Source of the DNA: Bradyrhizobium guangxiense
GTDB lineage: Bacteria; Pseudomonadota; Alphaproteobacteria; Rhizobiales; Xanthobacteraceae
DNA length: 64,000 bases
Assembly (NCBI RefSeq): GCF_004114915.1
Contig: NZ_CP022219.1
Span: forward strand, 1,890,501-1,954,500
Direction: 5' to 3'
The notes under the pieces are model-generated. The model was not told the DNA's origin and ran no database searches. It saw only the letters and a list, made by a program, of their open reading frames with translations. The first letter of the stretch is position 1. Every line of letters begins with the position of its first letter. The position numbers and the translations under genes are program-made. Shown piece after piece: positions 28,135-37,364 of this stretch.

Positions 28135-29061
28135 TCAGCTCGCAGCCAATTGGGCCGGAAGCCGGAATTCGATGTTTTCCTCGCGGCCCGGCAGTACGGA
28201 GACCTTGACCGGTCCGATCCGCCGCATCGCTTCGATCACGTCATCCACGAGTACCTCGGGCGCCGAAGCGCCGGCCGTGATGCCGACGGTCCTGGCATTC
28301 TTCAACCACTCCGGATTGAGCTCGCTGCCGTCGGCAATCAAATAACTCGCGACGCCGGCTTCGGTGCCGATTTCGCGAAGCCGGTTCGAGTTCGAGCTGT
28401 TGGCAGCGCCCACCACCAAGATCACGTCGACCAGCTTGCTCAAGTCCCTTACCGCAGATTGGCGGTTCTGTGTCGCATAGCAGATATCCCGGATATCCGG
28501 ACCTTGAATATCTGTAAAGCGGGCCTGAAGGGCGGCGATGATGTCCCTGGTGTCGTCGACCGACAGGGTGGTCTGGGTGATGTAGGCCACTGGCGTATCC
28601 GCCGGCAGCGTCAGGGCCTTAACCTCTTGAACGCTTTGGACAAGCAGGACCGGGGCGGGAACCTGGCCCATCGTGCCCTCGACCTCGGGATGTCCGGCAT
28701 GGCCGATCAGGATCAGCGTGCGGCCCTTGGTGATGTAGCGCTTCCCCTGATTGTGAACTTTCGTGACCAGGGGGCAGGTGGCGTTGAGCACCGGAAGGTC
28801 CCGTGCGGCCGCCTCTTCCTCGACGCTGCGGGCGACGCCATGGGCGCTGAAGACCGTCACCGACTTCGGCGGGACCTCCGACAGCTCCTCGACGAAGATT
28901 GCCCCTTTGTTCTTCAGGCTCTCGACGACGTACTTGTTGTGCACGATCTCGTGGCGCACGTAGACGGGCGGGCCGTACTTCTCCAGCGCCCGTTCCACGA
29001 TTTCGATCGCACGCACCACCCCCGCGCAGAAGCCGCGCGGTTGCGCCAGATAAACTTCCAT
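28135..29061 (-). CDS. ispH: 4-hydroxy-3-methylbut-2-enyl diphosphate reductase (IspH/LytB)
   Basis: This 308-residue iron-sulfur enzyme is the last step of the MEP pathway and makes IPP and DMAPP, the precursors of squalene. The three cluster cysteines are present: Cys12 in RGFCAGV, one in [11 protein letters not shown] and one in [10 protein letters not shown]. The start at 29061 ([15 protein letters not shown]) is the usual one for the family; the frame is open to 29223 but the extra residues look unlike IspH. It is linked with hpnH, tying precursor supply to hopanoid extension. Confidence 0.96.
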   Translation of the reverse strand: MEVYLAQPRGFCAGVVRAIEIVERALEKYGPPVYVRHEIVHNKYVVESLKNKGAIFVEELSEVPPKSVTVFSAHGVARSVEEEAAARDLPVLNATCPLVTKVHNQGKRYITKGRTLILIGHAGHPEVEGTMGQVPAPVLLVQSVQEVKALTLPADTPVAYITQTTLSVDDTRDIIAALQARFTDIQGPDIRDICYATQNRQSAVRDLSKLVDVILVVGAANSSNSNRLREIGTEAGVASYLIADGSELNPEWLKNARTVGITAGASAPEVLVDDVIEAMRRIGPVKVSVLPGREENIEFRLPAQLAAS

Positions 29062-29523
29062 AGGACGTCCGTCACGCAAGTTGCACCAATCCGCTTCGTA
29101 GGTCCCCGGCGGCACTCCGATACTGACCAATGAGTTGCAATATCCGCACCATTGGTTCGCGCACGCGGTAGCCACCCACCCCTCAGGGCTCCGGCGGCAT
29201 GGAGGCGCAGTACTTTGTGTCAAAAAATCGGCAGCAAGGAAAGGTGGAATGAAACCCTGGGATAGGCCGCGGCTCGATTTGAGGTATTATAGTATGGATT
29301 ATGGCGTGCGCAAAATGGCGACATTTGTGCCCACACCTTCGTCACTTTCCCGCCTCAACTCCCCGGCTATACCGACCGCCCCGCATGATTTTGCCCGGGT
29401 CTCCCGCGTTTACTTCGAACCTTGTTGCGGCGAGAACCACCCAAAACAGCAATAGGTTTCGCCCGGGAACTCCGATAAACAGCGGGCGTTTCCGGCAAGC
29501 TGTTAACCGCAGAAAGAAAAGAA
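29062..29523. other. Divergent intergenic region between ispH and hpnN
   Basis: This 462-base gap should hold the promoters of the leftward ispH-hpnH pair and the rightward hpnN. A 106-codon plus-strand frame (29135-29455) has no recognisable product and low coding character. Around 29221-29310 the DNA is AT-richer, with a possible TATAGT -10 at 29288-29293 but no fitting -35. Confidence 0.4.
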
Positions 29524-32112
29524 GTGCTGCAAAGCGTCGTCGTTGCCATCGTCAGGGCCTGCACCCGGTTTGCCTCCCTCGTCGTCGTTCTCGGGCTCCT
29601 GCTGGCAGCGGGCGCGGGCTATTACGCGTCCCGGCACTTCGCCATCAACACCGACATCAATTCGCTGATTGCCCAGAATCTGGACTGGCGCCAGCGCGAC
29701 CAGCAGTTCGACCGGGCCTTCGACCGCGATGCCACGATCACGGCGGTCGTCGAGGCCAAGACTCCGGAAATGGCGAGCGCGGCGTCGGATGCGCTCTATG
29801 CCAAGCTGAAGGACGACAAGACCAACTTCCAGTCGATGCAGCAGCTCGGCAGCGGCGAGTTCTTCGAGAAGAACGGCTTGTTGTTCCTGCCGACCGAGGA
29901 AGTCGGCAAGATCACCGGCCAGTTCGAATCCGCAGCGCCCCTGATCGAGATCATGGCCGGCGACCCCTCCATCCGCGGCCTGACCGGCGCGCTGGAGACG
30001 GGGCTTGCCGGCGTCAAGCGCGGCCAGGTCAAGCTCGACAACACCGCGCGGCCTTTCAACCTGATCGCGCAGACCGTCGAGACCGTGCTCAACAAGGGCA
30101 ATGCGAGCTTCTCGTGGCGCGAGCTCGTCAGCGACGAGCCGCTATCGGATTCCGACAAGCGCGCCTTCATCGAGTTCAAGCCGATCCTCGATTACAACGC
30201 GCTGGAGCCGGGCAAGGGCGCCACCGACGCGATCCGCAAGGCCGCCGCGGATCTGGAGTTTCCGACCAAATACCAGGCGCGGGTGCGGCTGACCGGCCCG
30301 GTCCCGATCGCCAACGAGGAATACGCCACCGTCCAGGAGGGCGCCGTCATCAACGGCGTCGGCACGGTTCTCGTCGTGCTGGTCATCCTGTGGCTGGCGT
30401 TGCATTCGGCGAAGATCATCTTCGCCGTGTTCGTCAATCTCTTCGTCGGCCTTGCGATCACGACCGCAGCCGGCCTGATGATGGTCGGATCGTTCAATCT
30501 GCTGTCGATCGCGTTCGCGGTGCTGTTCGTCGGCCTCGGCGTCGATTTCGGCATCCAATACAGCGTCCGCTACCGCTCGGAGCGCTACAAGCACAACGAT
30601 CTCACGGGCGCGCTGGTGCTGGCGGCCAAGCGCTCGGCGGTGCCGCTGTCGCTCGCGGCGATGGCGACGGCCGCCGGCTTCCTCTGCTTCATGCCGACCG
30701 ACTACAAGGGCATCGCGGAGCTCGGCCAGATCGCCGGCGTCGGCATGCTGGTGGCGTTTCTCTCCTCGATCACCGTTCTGCCGGCCATGCTGAAGCTGCT
30801 GAACCCGCCCGGCGAGAAGGAACCGGTCGGCTATGCCTTCCTCGCGCCGCTCGATCACTTCCTGGAGAAGCACCGCGTGTTGATCGTCGGCGGCACGCTG
30901 CTGCTTGCGCTCGGCGGCCTGCCGCTGCTCTATTTCATGAAGTTCGACTTCAACCCGATGAACCTGCGCAACCCGAAGGCCGAATCGATCGCGACCTTCC
31001 TCGATCTGCGCAAGGACCCCAACACGGGTGCCAATGCCATCAACGTGATGACCACATCCGAGGAGCAGGCAAGGCAGGTCGAGGCGAAGCTGGAGAAGGT
31101 GCCTGAGGTGCTGCGGGTGATGTCGCTCGACAGCTTCGTGCCGCAGGACCAGCCGCCGAAGCTGAAGCTGCTCGCGCAGGGCGCCAAGGTGCTGAACCCC
31201 GCACTCAACCCCGAGCAGATCGACGCGGCGCCGTCGGACCAGGAAAACGTCGAGTCGCTGAAATCCTCGGTCGACAATCTGCGCCGGACCGCGGGCGACG
31301 CGAAGGGCCCGGGCGCGGCCGCCTCGCGCCGTCTGGCAGATGCGCTCGAAAAGCTCGCCAATGGCGACGAGGCCACGCGCAACAAGGCGCAGGACGTGTT
31401 CGTCACGCCGTTGAAGATCGTGTTCGACCAGCTCAGAAATGCGATGCAGGCCGAGCCCGTGACCCTGAAGTCACTGCCGCCCGATCTCGTCAGCGCCTGG
31501 AAGAGCAAGGACGGCATCATCCGCGTCGAGGCGCTGCCCAAGGGCGATCCCAACGACAACGACACGCTGCGCAAATTTGCGGCGGCGGTGCTCGTTGCCG
31601 AGCCGACCGCGATCGGCGGCCCGGTGTCGATTCTGAAATCCGGTGATACCGTAGTGCGGGCATTCATCCACGCCGGCATCTACGCGTTGCTGGTGATCGG
31701 TCTGTTGCTGTGGATCACGCTGCGCCGCTTCGTCGACGTGCTGATGACGCTGGTGCCGCTCCTGGTTGCAGGCGCGGTGACGCTCGAGATCTGCGTGTTG
31801 ATCGGTCTGCCGCTCAACTTCGCCAACATCGTTGCGTTCCCGCTGCTGCTCGGCGTCGGCGTTGCATTCAAAATCTATTATGTCGTCGCCTGGCGCTCGG
31901 GCAGGACAAATCTGCTCCAGACCAGCCTGACACGCGCGATCTTTTTCAGCGCGCTGACAACCGCGACCGCATTCGGGAGCCTGTGGCTGTCGAGCCATCC
32001 TGGCACGTCCAGCATGGGCAAGCTGCTGGCCCTCTCGCTGGTGACCACGCTCGCGGCCGTGCTGCTGTTCCAGCCGGCCCTAATGGGCAAGCCCCGCAAT
32101 CTCAGGGAGTAG
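29524..32112 (+). CDS. hpnN: HpnN, hopanoid-associated RND transporter
   Basis: This 862-residue RND-family inner-membrane protein has TM1 at about 14-33, a long periplasmic loop and a TM bundle including VDFGIQYSVRYRSER. The second half repeats the layout (TM7 near 455-475, TM bundle near 720-860). HpnN is known in Rhodopseudomonas to move hopanoids to the outer membrane. The GTG start at 29524 is preceded by an A/G-rich stretch. It is followed by a DUF2147 gene on the opposite strand whose end overlaps it by 33 bases. Confidence 0.93.
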   Translation: MLQSVVVAIVRACTRFASLVVVLGLLLAAGAGYYASRHFAINTDINSLIAQNLDWRQRDQQFDRAFDRDATITAVVEAKTPEMASAASDALYAKLKDDKTNFQSMQQLGSGEFFEKNGLLFLPTEEVGKITGQFESAAPLIEIMAGDPSIRGLTGALETGLAGVKRGQVKLDNTARPFNLIAQTVETVLNKGNASFSWRELVSDEPLSDSDKRAFIEFKPILDYNALEPGKGATDAIRKAAADLEFPTKYQARVRLTGPVPIANEEYATVQEGAVINGVGTVLVVLVILWLALHSAKIIFAVFVNLFVGLAITTAAGLMMVGSFNLLSIAFAVLFVGLGVDFGIQYSVRYRSERYKHNDLTGALVLAAKRSAVPLSLAAMATAAGFLCFMPTDYKGIAELGQIAGVGMLVAFLSSITVLPAMLKLLNPPGEKEPVGYAFLAPLDHFLEKHRVLIVGGTLLLALGGLPLLYFMKFDFNPMNLRNPKAESIATFLDLRKDPNTGANAINVMTTSEEQARQVEAKLEKVPEVLRVMSLDSFVPQDQPPKLKLLAQGAKVLNPALNPEQIDAAPSDQENVESLKSSVDNLRRTAGDAKGPGAAASRRLADALEKLANGDEATRNKAQDVFVTPLKIVFDQLRNAMQAEPVTLKSLPPDLVSAWKSKDGIIRVEALPKGDPNDNDTLRKFAAAVLVAEPTAIGGPVSILKSGDTVVRAFIHAGIYALLVIGLLLWITLRRFVDVLMTLVPLLVAGAVTLEICVLIGLPLNFANIVAFPLLLGVGVAFKIYYVVAWRSGRTNLLQTSLTRAIFFSALTTATAFGSLWLSSHPGTSSMGKLLALSLVTTLAAVLLFQPALMGKPRNLRE

Positions 32113-32709
32113 GCAGATGTCGCCGACCGGATCGGCGGCGTTCTTCTGACCAGGCTTGGCTGCGGCGGCGGCCGCCTTCGGAGCCGCGGGCGCAGGCGCG
32201 GCGGCAACCGTCGTACCTGCGGCTTTCGGCGCCGGGCCGGCGGACTTCGGCGTGCTCTTGGCCATGGCATTGGCGGTGCTCAAGGGGATCGGCGGGCCAA
32301 CCCGGGTCCAGGTCTCGCCACCGCAGAGGAAGCCCATCACGCAGCCCTTGATTTCGAGCTGGTCGGCACCCGTCGGCGTGATGGTCGCGCTATAGGTCTG
32401 GCCGTCCTGGGCGTTGTAGACTTGTCCTTCCCACTGATCGGCGCCCGGCTTCTTCTTCATGTCGATCAGCGTCACCATGCCCAGCGTCGGTCTGCTTCTT
32501 TTCGAGACATCTGGATTGTTCTCGTCGCGCCCGCCGGGTTTCTTTTCCCAGGCGACGGCGCCCCACATGCTGCCATTGCATTGGGCGACGCGGATGTTGG
32601 CGACGCCGTCGGCCACCCGCCAGTCGCCGGTGGGATCGGCGGCGAGCGCCGGCGTCAGGTAGCTGTAACCGCCAGCCAGTATTAATCCGGTGTAAAGGGC
32701 CAAACGCAT
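32080..32709 (-). CDS. Secreted DUF2147-domain protein with Ala/Pro-rich tail
   Basis: This 209-residue protein has a signal peptide (MRLALYTGLILAGGYSYLTPALAA). The DUF2147 domain (about 25-130) has WGAVAWEKKPGGRDENNPD and PTLGMVTLIDMKK, and an Ala/Pro/Lys-rich tail follows (about 140-200). DUF2147 proteins are small periplasmic lipocalin-like beta-barrels of unknown role. The start at 32709 has GAGGA 7 bases upstream. Its 3' end runs antisense into hpnN by 33 bases. It sits between hpnN and hpnO, which makes a lipid-related role in the envelope worth considering, but nothing in the sequence proves it. Confidence 0.82.
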   Translation of the reverse strand: MRLALYTGLILAGGYSYLTPALAADPTGDWRVADGVANIRVAQCNGSMWGAVAWEKKPGGRDENNPDVSKRSRPTLGMVTLIDMKKKPGADQWEGQVYNAQDGQTYSATITPTGADQLEIKGCVMGFLCGGETWTRVGPPIPLSTANAMAKSTPKSAGPAPKAAGTTVAAAPAPAAPKAAAAAAKPGQKNAADPVGDICLLPEIAGLAH

Positions 32710-32850
32710 GATAGTTCCTCGGCAGTGCAACATGGTTTAAAGCTGTGCTTGCGAAGATGGTCCGAAAAAGGGCAAAAGGCCGCACAGACCGTTTTCAGTA
32801 ACGGTCCCTTTTCAGTTGACGAGACGACCCTCAACCGAAGTATGTAACGG

Positions 32851-34242
32851 ATGCACAGCCCAAATCCAGACATGTCTCAGCTATTCGCGGACCGTCAGGC
32901 CCAGCGCAGCACCCTGCATAATCGGTATCTGAACGAGCAGTTCGTTCGGGTCCTCAAGACCATCGGATACGACGTCGGCTTTCAGAAGGGGCAGGGGCAG
33001 TACCTCTATGATCGCGATGGCGCGCGCTATCTCGACCTGCTGTCCGGCTTTGGCGTGTTTGCGATCGGGCGCAATCATCCGGTGATGCGCGATGCGCTCA
33101 AGAGCGTGCTCGATGCCGACCTGCCCAACCTCGTTCAGTTCGACGTCTCGACGCTCGCCGGCGTGCTGGCCGAGCGGCTGCTGAAATACGTTCCCTATCT
33201 CGACAAGGCGTTCTTCGCCAATTCCGGCGCCGAATGCGTCGAGGCCGCGATCAAATTTGCGCGCGGCGCGACAGGGCGTCCCGGCATCGTGTATTGCTCC
33301 CACGGCTATCACGGCCTGACCTATGGTGCGCTGTCGCTGACCGGCGACGCCAATTTCCGCACCGGTTTCGAGCCGCTGCTGCCGGGCTGCACCCCGATCC
33401 CGTTCAACGATCTGGCGGCGCTGGAAAAGGCGCTGGCCTCGCGCGAGGTCGCGGCCTTCGTCGTCGAGCCGATCCAGGGCAAGGGCGTCAACATGCCCAC
33501 CGACGAGTTCCTGCCCGGCGCGGCCGCGCTCTGCAAGAAATACGGCACGCTGTTCGTCGCCGACGAGATCCAGACCGGCATGGGCCGCACCGGCCGCTTC
33601 CTCGCGGTCGAGCACTGGAACGTCGAGCCCGACATGGTGCTACTGTCGAAGTCGCTGTCGGGCGGCCACGTGCCGGTTGGCGCCGTGCTGACGCGCAAGA
33701 GCATCTTCGACAAGATCTTCAACCAGATGGACCGTGCGGTGGTGCACGGCTCCACCTTCTCCAAGAATGACCTCGCGATGGCCGCGGGCATCGCCACGCT
33801 CGACGTCATGGAATCCGAGAAGCTGATCGATGCGGCCGCCAAGCGCGGCGCCGAACTGCGCCTCGCGCTGACGCGCATGGTGCCCGGCTACGAGCTGCTC
33901 AAGGAAGTCCGCGGCAAGGGCCTCATGATCGGCATCGAGTTCGGCCCGCCGAAATCGCTGCGGCTGCGCGCCTCGTGGAACGTGCTGGAGGCCGCCAACA
34001 AAGGCCTGTTCTGCCAGCTCATCACCGTGCCGCTGTTCAAGGATCACAAGATCCTGACGCAAGTCGCCGGCCACGGCAGCCACACCATCAAGCTGCTGCC
34101 GCCGCTCACCATCACCGAGGAAGATTGCAGCTGGATCGAGCGCGCGTTCGACGACGTCATCGCCGGCAGCCACAAGGTCCCCGGCGCGATCTGGTCGCTC
34201 GGCAAGACGCTGGTGGACAACGCGGTGAGAAGGTCGGCCTGA
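32851..34242 (+). CDS. hpnO: HpnO, class III aminotransferase for aminobacteriohopanetriol
   Basis: This 463-residue PLP enzyme belongs to the ornithine/acetylornithine aminotransferase group. The PLP lysine is Lys267 in LLSKSLSGGHVPVGA. Upstream are FANSGAECVEAAIKFARG and the PLP-Asp segment VADEIQTGMGRTG. HpnO converts the ribosyl/formyl hopane side chain to aminobacteriohopanetriol. Generic class III aminotransferases are longer-branch relatives; the hopanoid setting decides the call. It is a single gene with no co-directional partner. Confidence 0.92.
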   Translation: MHSPNPDMSQLFADRQAQRSTLHNRYLNEQFVRVLKTIGYDVGFQKGQGQYLYDRDGARYLDLLSGFGVFAIGRNHPVMRDALKSVLDADLPNLVQFDVSTLAGVLAERLLKYVPYLDKAFFANSGAECVEAAIKFARGATGRPGIVYCSHGYHGLTYGALSLTGDANFRTGFEPLLPGCTPIPFNDLAALEKALASREVAAFVVEPIQGKGVNMPTDEFLPGAAALCKKYGTLFVADEIQTGMGRTGRFLAVEHWNVEPDMVLLSKSLSGGHVPVGAVLTRKSIFDKIFNQMDRAVVHGSTFSKNDLAMAAGIATLDVMESEKLIDAAAKRGAELRLALTRMVPGYELLKEVRGKGLMIGIEFGPPKSLRLRASWNVLEAANKGLFCQLITVPLFKDHKILTQVAGHGSHTIKLLPPLTITEEDCSWIERAFDDVIAGSHKVPGAIWSLGKTLVDNAVRRSA

Positions 34243-34435
34243 CAGCTTCGTCCATCACGGGACCAATCCTGGCGGCTCACCGGAGAATATTCAGACTGGT
34301 CAGACCGCCGATTCCGGCGACGACGGTGAGTCCCCTTGTCCTCCGTGACGACGGCGCCAATCCGCCGCGTCGCGCGCTGGAGGACAGTGAGAGCCGTCAC
34401 GCTTGAACGTTGGTGTGATCGGCGGGCGGGCGATG

Positions 34436-35200
34436 CTACCCCTCCACATTCGCCTTCATCGCCGCTTCGAACTTGTCGACGAATTCGGCGAGCTCGTCGG
34501 CGCCGAGATCGCTCACCGCCCAGAAGTTCAGGCCGCGGCCGCCCCAGCGGCGGCAGTTGAAGCCCTGCATGGTCTGGGTCTTCGGCGGCCGGTGCTCGGT
34601 GCTCGCGGTTTGCGCCACGAACAGATTGATCACGTGTTGTCGGCGCCGGTAGACCACGGCGCCGATGGCGCGCGCGTCGATATAGTCAAGCCGGCCGCCG
34701 ACCAGCGTGAAACCTTGCGCGGTGAGATCGATCACCGGCGGGGCGACGTCGAGCTTGCCGTTGAACCAGGGCTTCACCGTGTGCTGGTCCGTCGAGATCA
34801 CGTCGGTGAGGTGACCGGCCTGGAGCGAACGCAGATGCGCGGAGACGACCTCCGACAGGACGCGCTGCTGGTCGTCCTGGCGCAGCACGATGGCGACAAC
34901 GCCTGAGGCGGCGAGCGCGGAGACCGCCGAGCCCATGGCAAAGCCGCGCAGCACGGAGCGGCGGGGCGGCTGGGCTTGCTGCTTCGGCAGCGAGGCCTCG
35001 ATCCGGTCGCGCAGGCTTGCCGGCGCGGTATAGCGCAGCTTGGTGCCAGCAAGCATGCGCTGCATTTCGCGTTGCGCGGCAAACTCGGCAGCGCAGTCCG
35101 GGCAACTCGCGATATGCGCTTCGACCTCGCGCGCGTGGCCGGCATCGAGCTCGCCATCGAGCAGCGCGTGAAGCAGGATCCTTGCTTCGTCGCAGGTCAT
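34436..35200 (-). CDS. Anti-sigma factor with N-terminal zinc-binding (ZAS/zf-HC2) domain
   Basis: This 254-residue protein has an N-terminal anti-sigma domain with the H-x3-C-x2-C motif at His29, Cys33 and Cys36 (HIASCPDC). One membrane helix is at about 86-106 and a periplasmic domain of about 145 residues follows. It overlaps the sigma gene by 4 bases, the usual arrangement for a cognate pair. It should hold the ECF sigma inactive at the membrane until a signal arrives. A cysteine in the periplasmic part (GFNCRRW) is notable. Confidence 0.9.
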   Translation of the reverse strand: MTCDEARILLHALLDGELDAGHAREVEAHIASCPDCAAEFAAQREMQRMLAGTKLRYTAPASLRDRIEASLPKQQAQPPRRSVLRGFAMGSAVSALAASGVVAIVLRQDDQQRVLSEVVSAHLRSLQAGHLTDVISTDQHTVKPWFNGKLDVAPPVIDLTAQGFTLVGGRLDYIDARAIGAVVYRRRQHVINLFVAQTASTEHRPPKTQTMQGFNCRRWGGRGLNFWAVSDLGADELAEFVDKFEAAMKANVEG

Positions 35201-35745
35201 CTGGAGTGCTCCTCTTCCGCCGTCCAGGCGGCGCGCAGCATGGCGCGGGCGCGAGCGAGGCGGGACATCACGGTGCCGACGGGGGCGCCGACGACGTCCG
35301 CGATTTCACGATAGGATAGGTTGTTGATCTCACGCAGCACGAATGTTTCCTTGAACGGTTCGGCGAGCGCGTCGATCAGCTTGCGGATGGCACCGGCGTC
35401 GCGGCTGCGCAGCATCTCGGTTTCCGGGCTCGCCTCGCTCTCCTGCCAGATCGGCGTCTGCTCGGCGGCGCCTGGCGTATCCTCGATCGCGCTCGGCCGC
35501 GATGCTCGCCTTGCATATTCGGCGTTGCAGACGTTGCGCAGGATAGCGAACAGCCAGGGCTTCATCGCCGGGCCGCGATAACTGTCAAAATGCTTCAGCG
35601 CGCGCAAATAGCACTCCTGGACTGCGTCCTCGGCGTCGGAGGCATCGCGCAGCAGGTAGCGTGCGAGGGTGTAGACGTCGTCGAGATAGGGCAGCGCCGC
35701 CTCGCGGAAGCGTTGCGCCTTCTGCACATCGTCGGTGGCGGGCAT
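35197..35745 (-). CDS. ECF RNA polymerase sigma factor
   Basis: This protein of about 182 residues has region 2 (YTLARYLLRDASDAEDAVQE, then CYLRALKHFDSYRG) and region 4 with the HTH LSYREIADVVGAPVGTVMSRLARAR. The start at 35745 (MPATDD) has GAGGAG upstream; an in-frame start at 35895 would add 50 residues of non-sigma composition. It is overlapped by its anti-sigma and lies downstream of cupredoxin and metallophosphoesterase genes on the same strand. That association suggests an envelope or copper/redox stress signal. Confidence 0.92.
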   Translation of the reverse strand: MPATDDVQKAQRFREAALPYLDDVYTLARYLLRDASDAEDAVQECYLRALKHFDSYRGPAMKPWLFAILRNVCNAEYARRASRPSAIEDTPGAAEQTPIWQESEASPETEMLRSRDAGAIRKLIDALAEPFKETFVLREINNLSYREIADVVGAPVGTVMSRLARARAMLRAAWTAEEEHSR

Positions 35746-35830
35746 CGCTCCTCGCCTTGCCTCTCGTTCTGCTTGTGGCTTCGTTTCGTCCCGGTTCGGT
35801 GTGCCGTTGTATGTGACCGAAGGCGCACGA

Positions 35831-35860
35831 GCCCGGCCGGCGTGGGACCACCGGCCGGGC
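35831..35860. repeat. Strong hairpin between the cupredoxin and sigma factor genes
   Basis: GCCCGGCCGG and CCGGCCGGGC are perfect 10-base arms around a 10-base loop. No T-run follows on either strand. It could slow or partly stop transcription between the cupredoxin gene and the sigma gene, or be a repeat. Confidence 0.4.
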
Positions 35861-35887
35861 AAGACGTTGATGCCTTGGTTGGAGACG

Positions 35888-36223
35888 TTACTCAACCTTG
35901 ATCATCCCCGTCATGTGCGGGTGCAGCGAACAAAAATATTTGTAGTCGCCCGCATTGGTGAAGGTGAAGGAGAACTTGTCGTCCGTGTCCAGGGTCTTAG
36001 ACCTGAACTTGCCGGCCGACACCACGGTGTGCGGGATGTCGTCCCGGTTGGTCCAGGTCACAGTGGTGCCGACCTTGATCTTGAGCTCGGCCGGCTGGAA
36101 AACGAAATTGTCGATATGGACCTCCATGTCGTCGGCACGGGCCTTTGTTGCGGGCAACAGGATAGCCGCGGCCAAAGCGAGACTGAGATCGACACCGAAG
36201 TCGCGGCGGTTGAGTGTCTTCAT
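35888..36223 (-). CDS. Exported cupredoxin (amicyanin/pseudoazurin-like)
   Basis: This 111-residue protein has an N-terminal twin-arginine-like signal (LNRRDFGVDLSLALAAA) cleaved near KARA. The type I copper site is visible: His65 in IPHTVV, then Cys98, His101 and Met104 in YFCSLHPHM. Such small blue copper proteins carry electrons in the periplasm. The start at 36223 has a GGTGGAAG ribosome-binding site. It follows the metallophosphoesterase gene by 14 bases, so they are one operon, and leads into the ECF sigma/anti-sigma pair. Confidence 0.9.
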   Translation of the reverse strand: MKTLNRRDFGVDLSLALAAAILLPATKARADDMEVHIDNFVFQPAELKIKVGTTVTWTNRDDIPHTVVSAGKFRSKTLDTDDKFSFTFTNAGDYKYFCSLHPHMTGMIKVE

Positions 36224-36237
36224 TGTCTGCTTCCACC

Positions 36238-37182
36238 TTAGCCCTGGAGCGGCGTGTCGATGATCGCGAGGCGCTGCTCGTTCTGCTTGAAGTTGATGCT
36301 GGCGACCCCGAGCATGCCGCGGAGCTTGGCGTCCTCGACCTTCATCGGGCCGGGCGAGGGGGCGGCCCCCGGCGCCGGCTGCGGGAAGGCGGTGGAGCGC
36401 GCGGTATGGAAGGTGACGTTGCCCTCGACTTTCTGCATCACCTGATGGATGTGCCCGTTCAGCACGGTGACCGAGCCGAAGCCCTTGACGTATTCGAGCG
36501 CACGGCCGCCGTCCTCGGTGCCCCAGCCCCATTCGGGATAGACGGTCCACAGCGGAATGTGCGCGAACAGCACGATCGGCGTCGATTTCGACTTGCCGCG
36601 CAGATCGTCCTCGAGCCAGGCGAGCTGCTCGGCGCCGAGATTGCCGAGACCGCCAGCCTTGAGGTCGACCACGTTGACGAGGCCGACGAAGTGCACGCCG
36701 CCGGCGTCGAACGAGTACCAGCCGTGTCCCTTGGTGCCGCGGCCGTAGCGCTCGCGATAGAGCTTCACCTCCTCGTCGATGAAATCATGCTCGCCGGGGA
36801 CATAGTGTACGTCGAGCTTGGTCTGCGAGATGATGCGCTCGGCGTTGTCGAACTCGGCGGCTTTCGACAGATGCGTGATGTCGCCGGTGTGGATCATGAA
36901 CGAGGGCTTGGCCGGCATTGCGTTGATCTTGTTCACGGCCTCCTCCAGCGTGCCGAGTGCATTGGGATTGGCCGGCTTGTCGAAGCCGACATGGCTGTCG
37001 CTGATCTGGAGGAAGGTCATGCCCGGCGCGGCCGCGGTCGCAGCTTGCGCCGAATCGATGATGCCGAGCGCGCGGGGCACGCCGCCCGTGACGGTCCACA
37101 GCACCCCGGTGCCGGCCCATGTCATGCATTCCAGCACCTTGCGGCGGCTGACGCCGTCGTCTCCGTGGTCGTGTCCGCTCAT
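36238..37182 (-). CDS. Tat-exported calcineurin-like metallophosphoesterase
   Basis: This 314-residue protein has a twin-arginine signal (VSRRKVLECMTWAGTG). The metallophosphoesterase motifs come in order: DSHVG, HTGDITH, PGEHDF in place of the common GNHD, FAHIPLW and NGHIHQ. GAGGAG precedes the start. The GEHD variant removes the usual Asn metal ligand or phosphate contact, which is seen in a subset of these proteins. It heads the strand order phosphoesterase, cupredoxin, sigma, anti-sigma. Substrate unknown. Confidence 0.88.
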   Translation of the reverse strand: MSGHDHGDDGVSRRKVLECMTWAGTGVLWTVTGGVPRALGIIDSAQAATAAAPGMTFLQISDSHVGFDKPANPNALGTLEEAVNKINAMPAKPSFMIHTGDITHLSKAAEFDNAERIISQTKLDVHYVPGEHDFIDEEVKLYRERYGRGTKGHGWYSFDAGGVHFVGLVNVVDLKAGGLGNLGAEQLAWLEDDLRGKSKSTPIVLFAHIPLWTVYPEWGWGTEDGGRALEYVKGFGSVTVLNGHIHQVMQKVEGNVTFHTARSTAFPQPAPGAAPSPGPMKVEDAKLRGMLGVASINFKQNEQRLAIIDTPLQG

Positions 37183-37330
37183 CGCACGTCTCCTCTCGCC
37201 CGGAAGTGGGCTTCGGGGAGGTGATCAGGGCAGGCGCGGGCTTATTCCCGGACGGGATGACGTTTTCGTGAGGTGATGGGATTGTAGTCCAGATGGACCG
37301 AAGGATAATCCGGGATCAGTCGCGCGGGGG

Positions 37331-37364
37331 CACCCGGATTGCGCTTCGCTCCATCCGGGCTACG
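37331..37364. repeat. Short dispersed palindromic repeat at the end of the hydrolase gene
   Basis: CCCGGAT (37333-37339) and ATCCGGG (37353-37359) flank GCGCTTCG-type sequence. This pattern recurs in Bradyrhizobium intergenic DNA as I remember it. It abuts the hydrolase stop codon at 37360 and may end its transcript. Confidence 0.5.

Noticed and set aside
29135..29455. 106-codon frame between ispH and hpnN
   Set aside because: No ribosome-binding site, no recognisable domain and low coding character; treated as intergenic.
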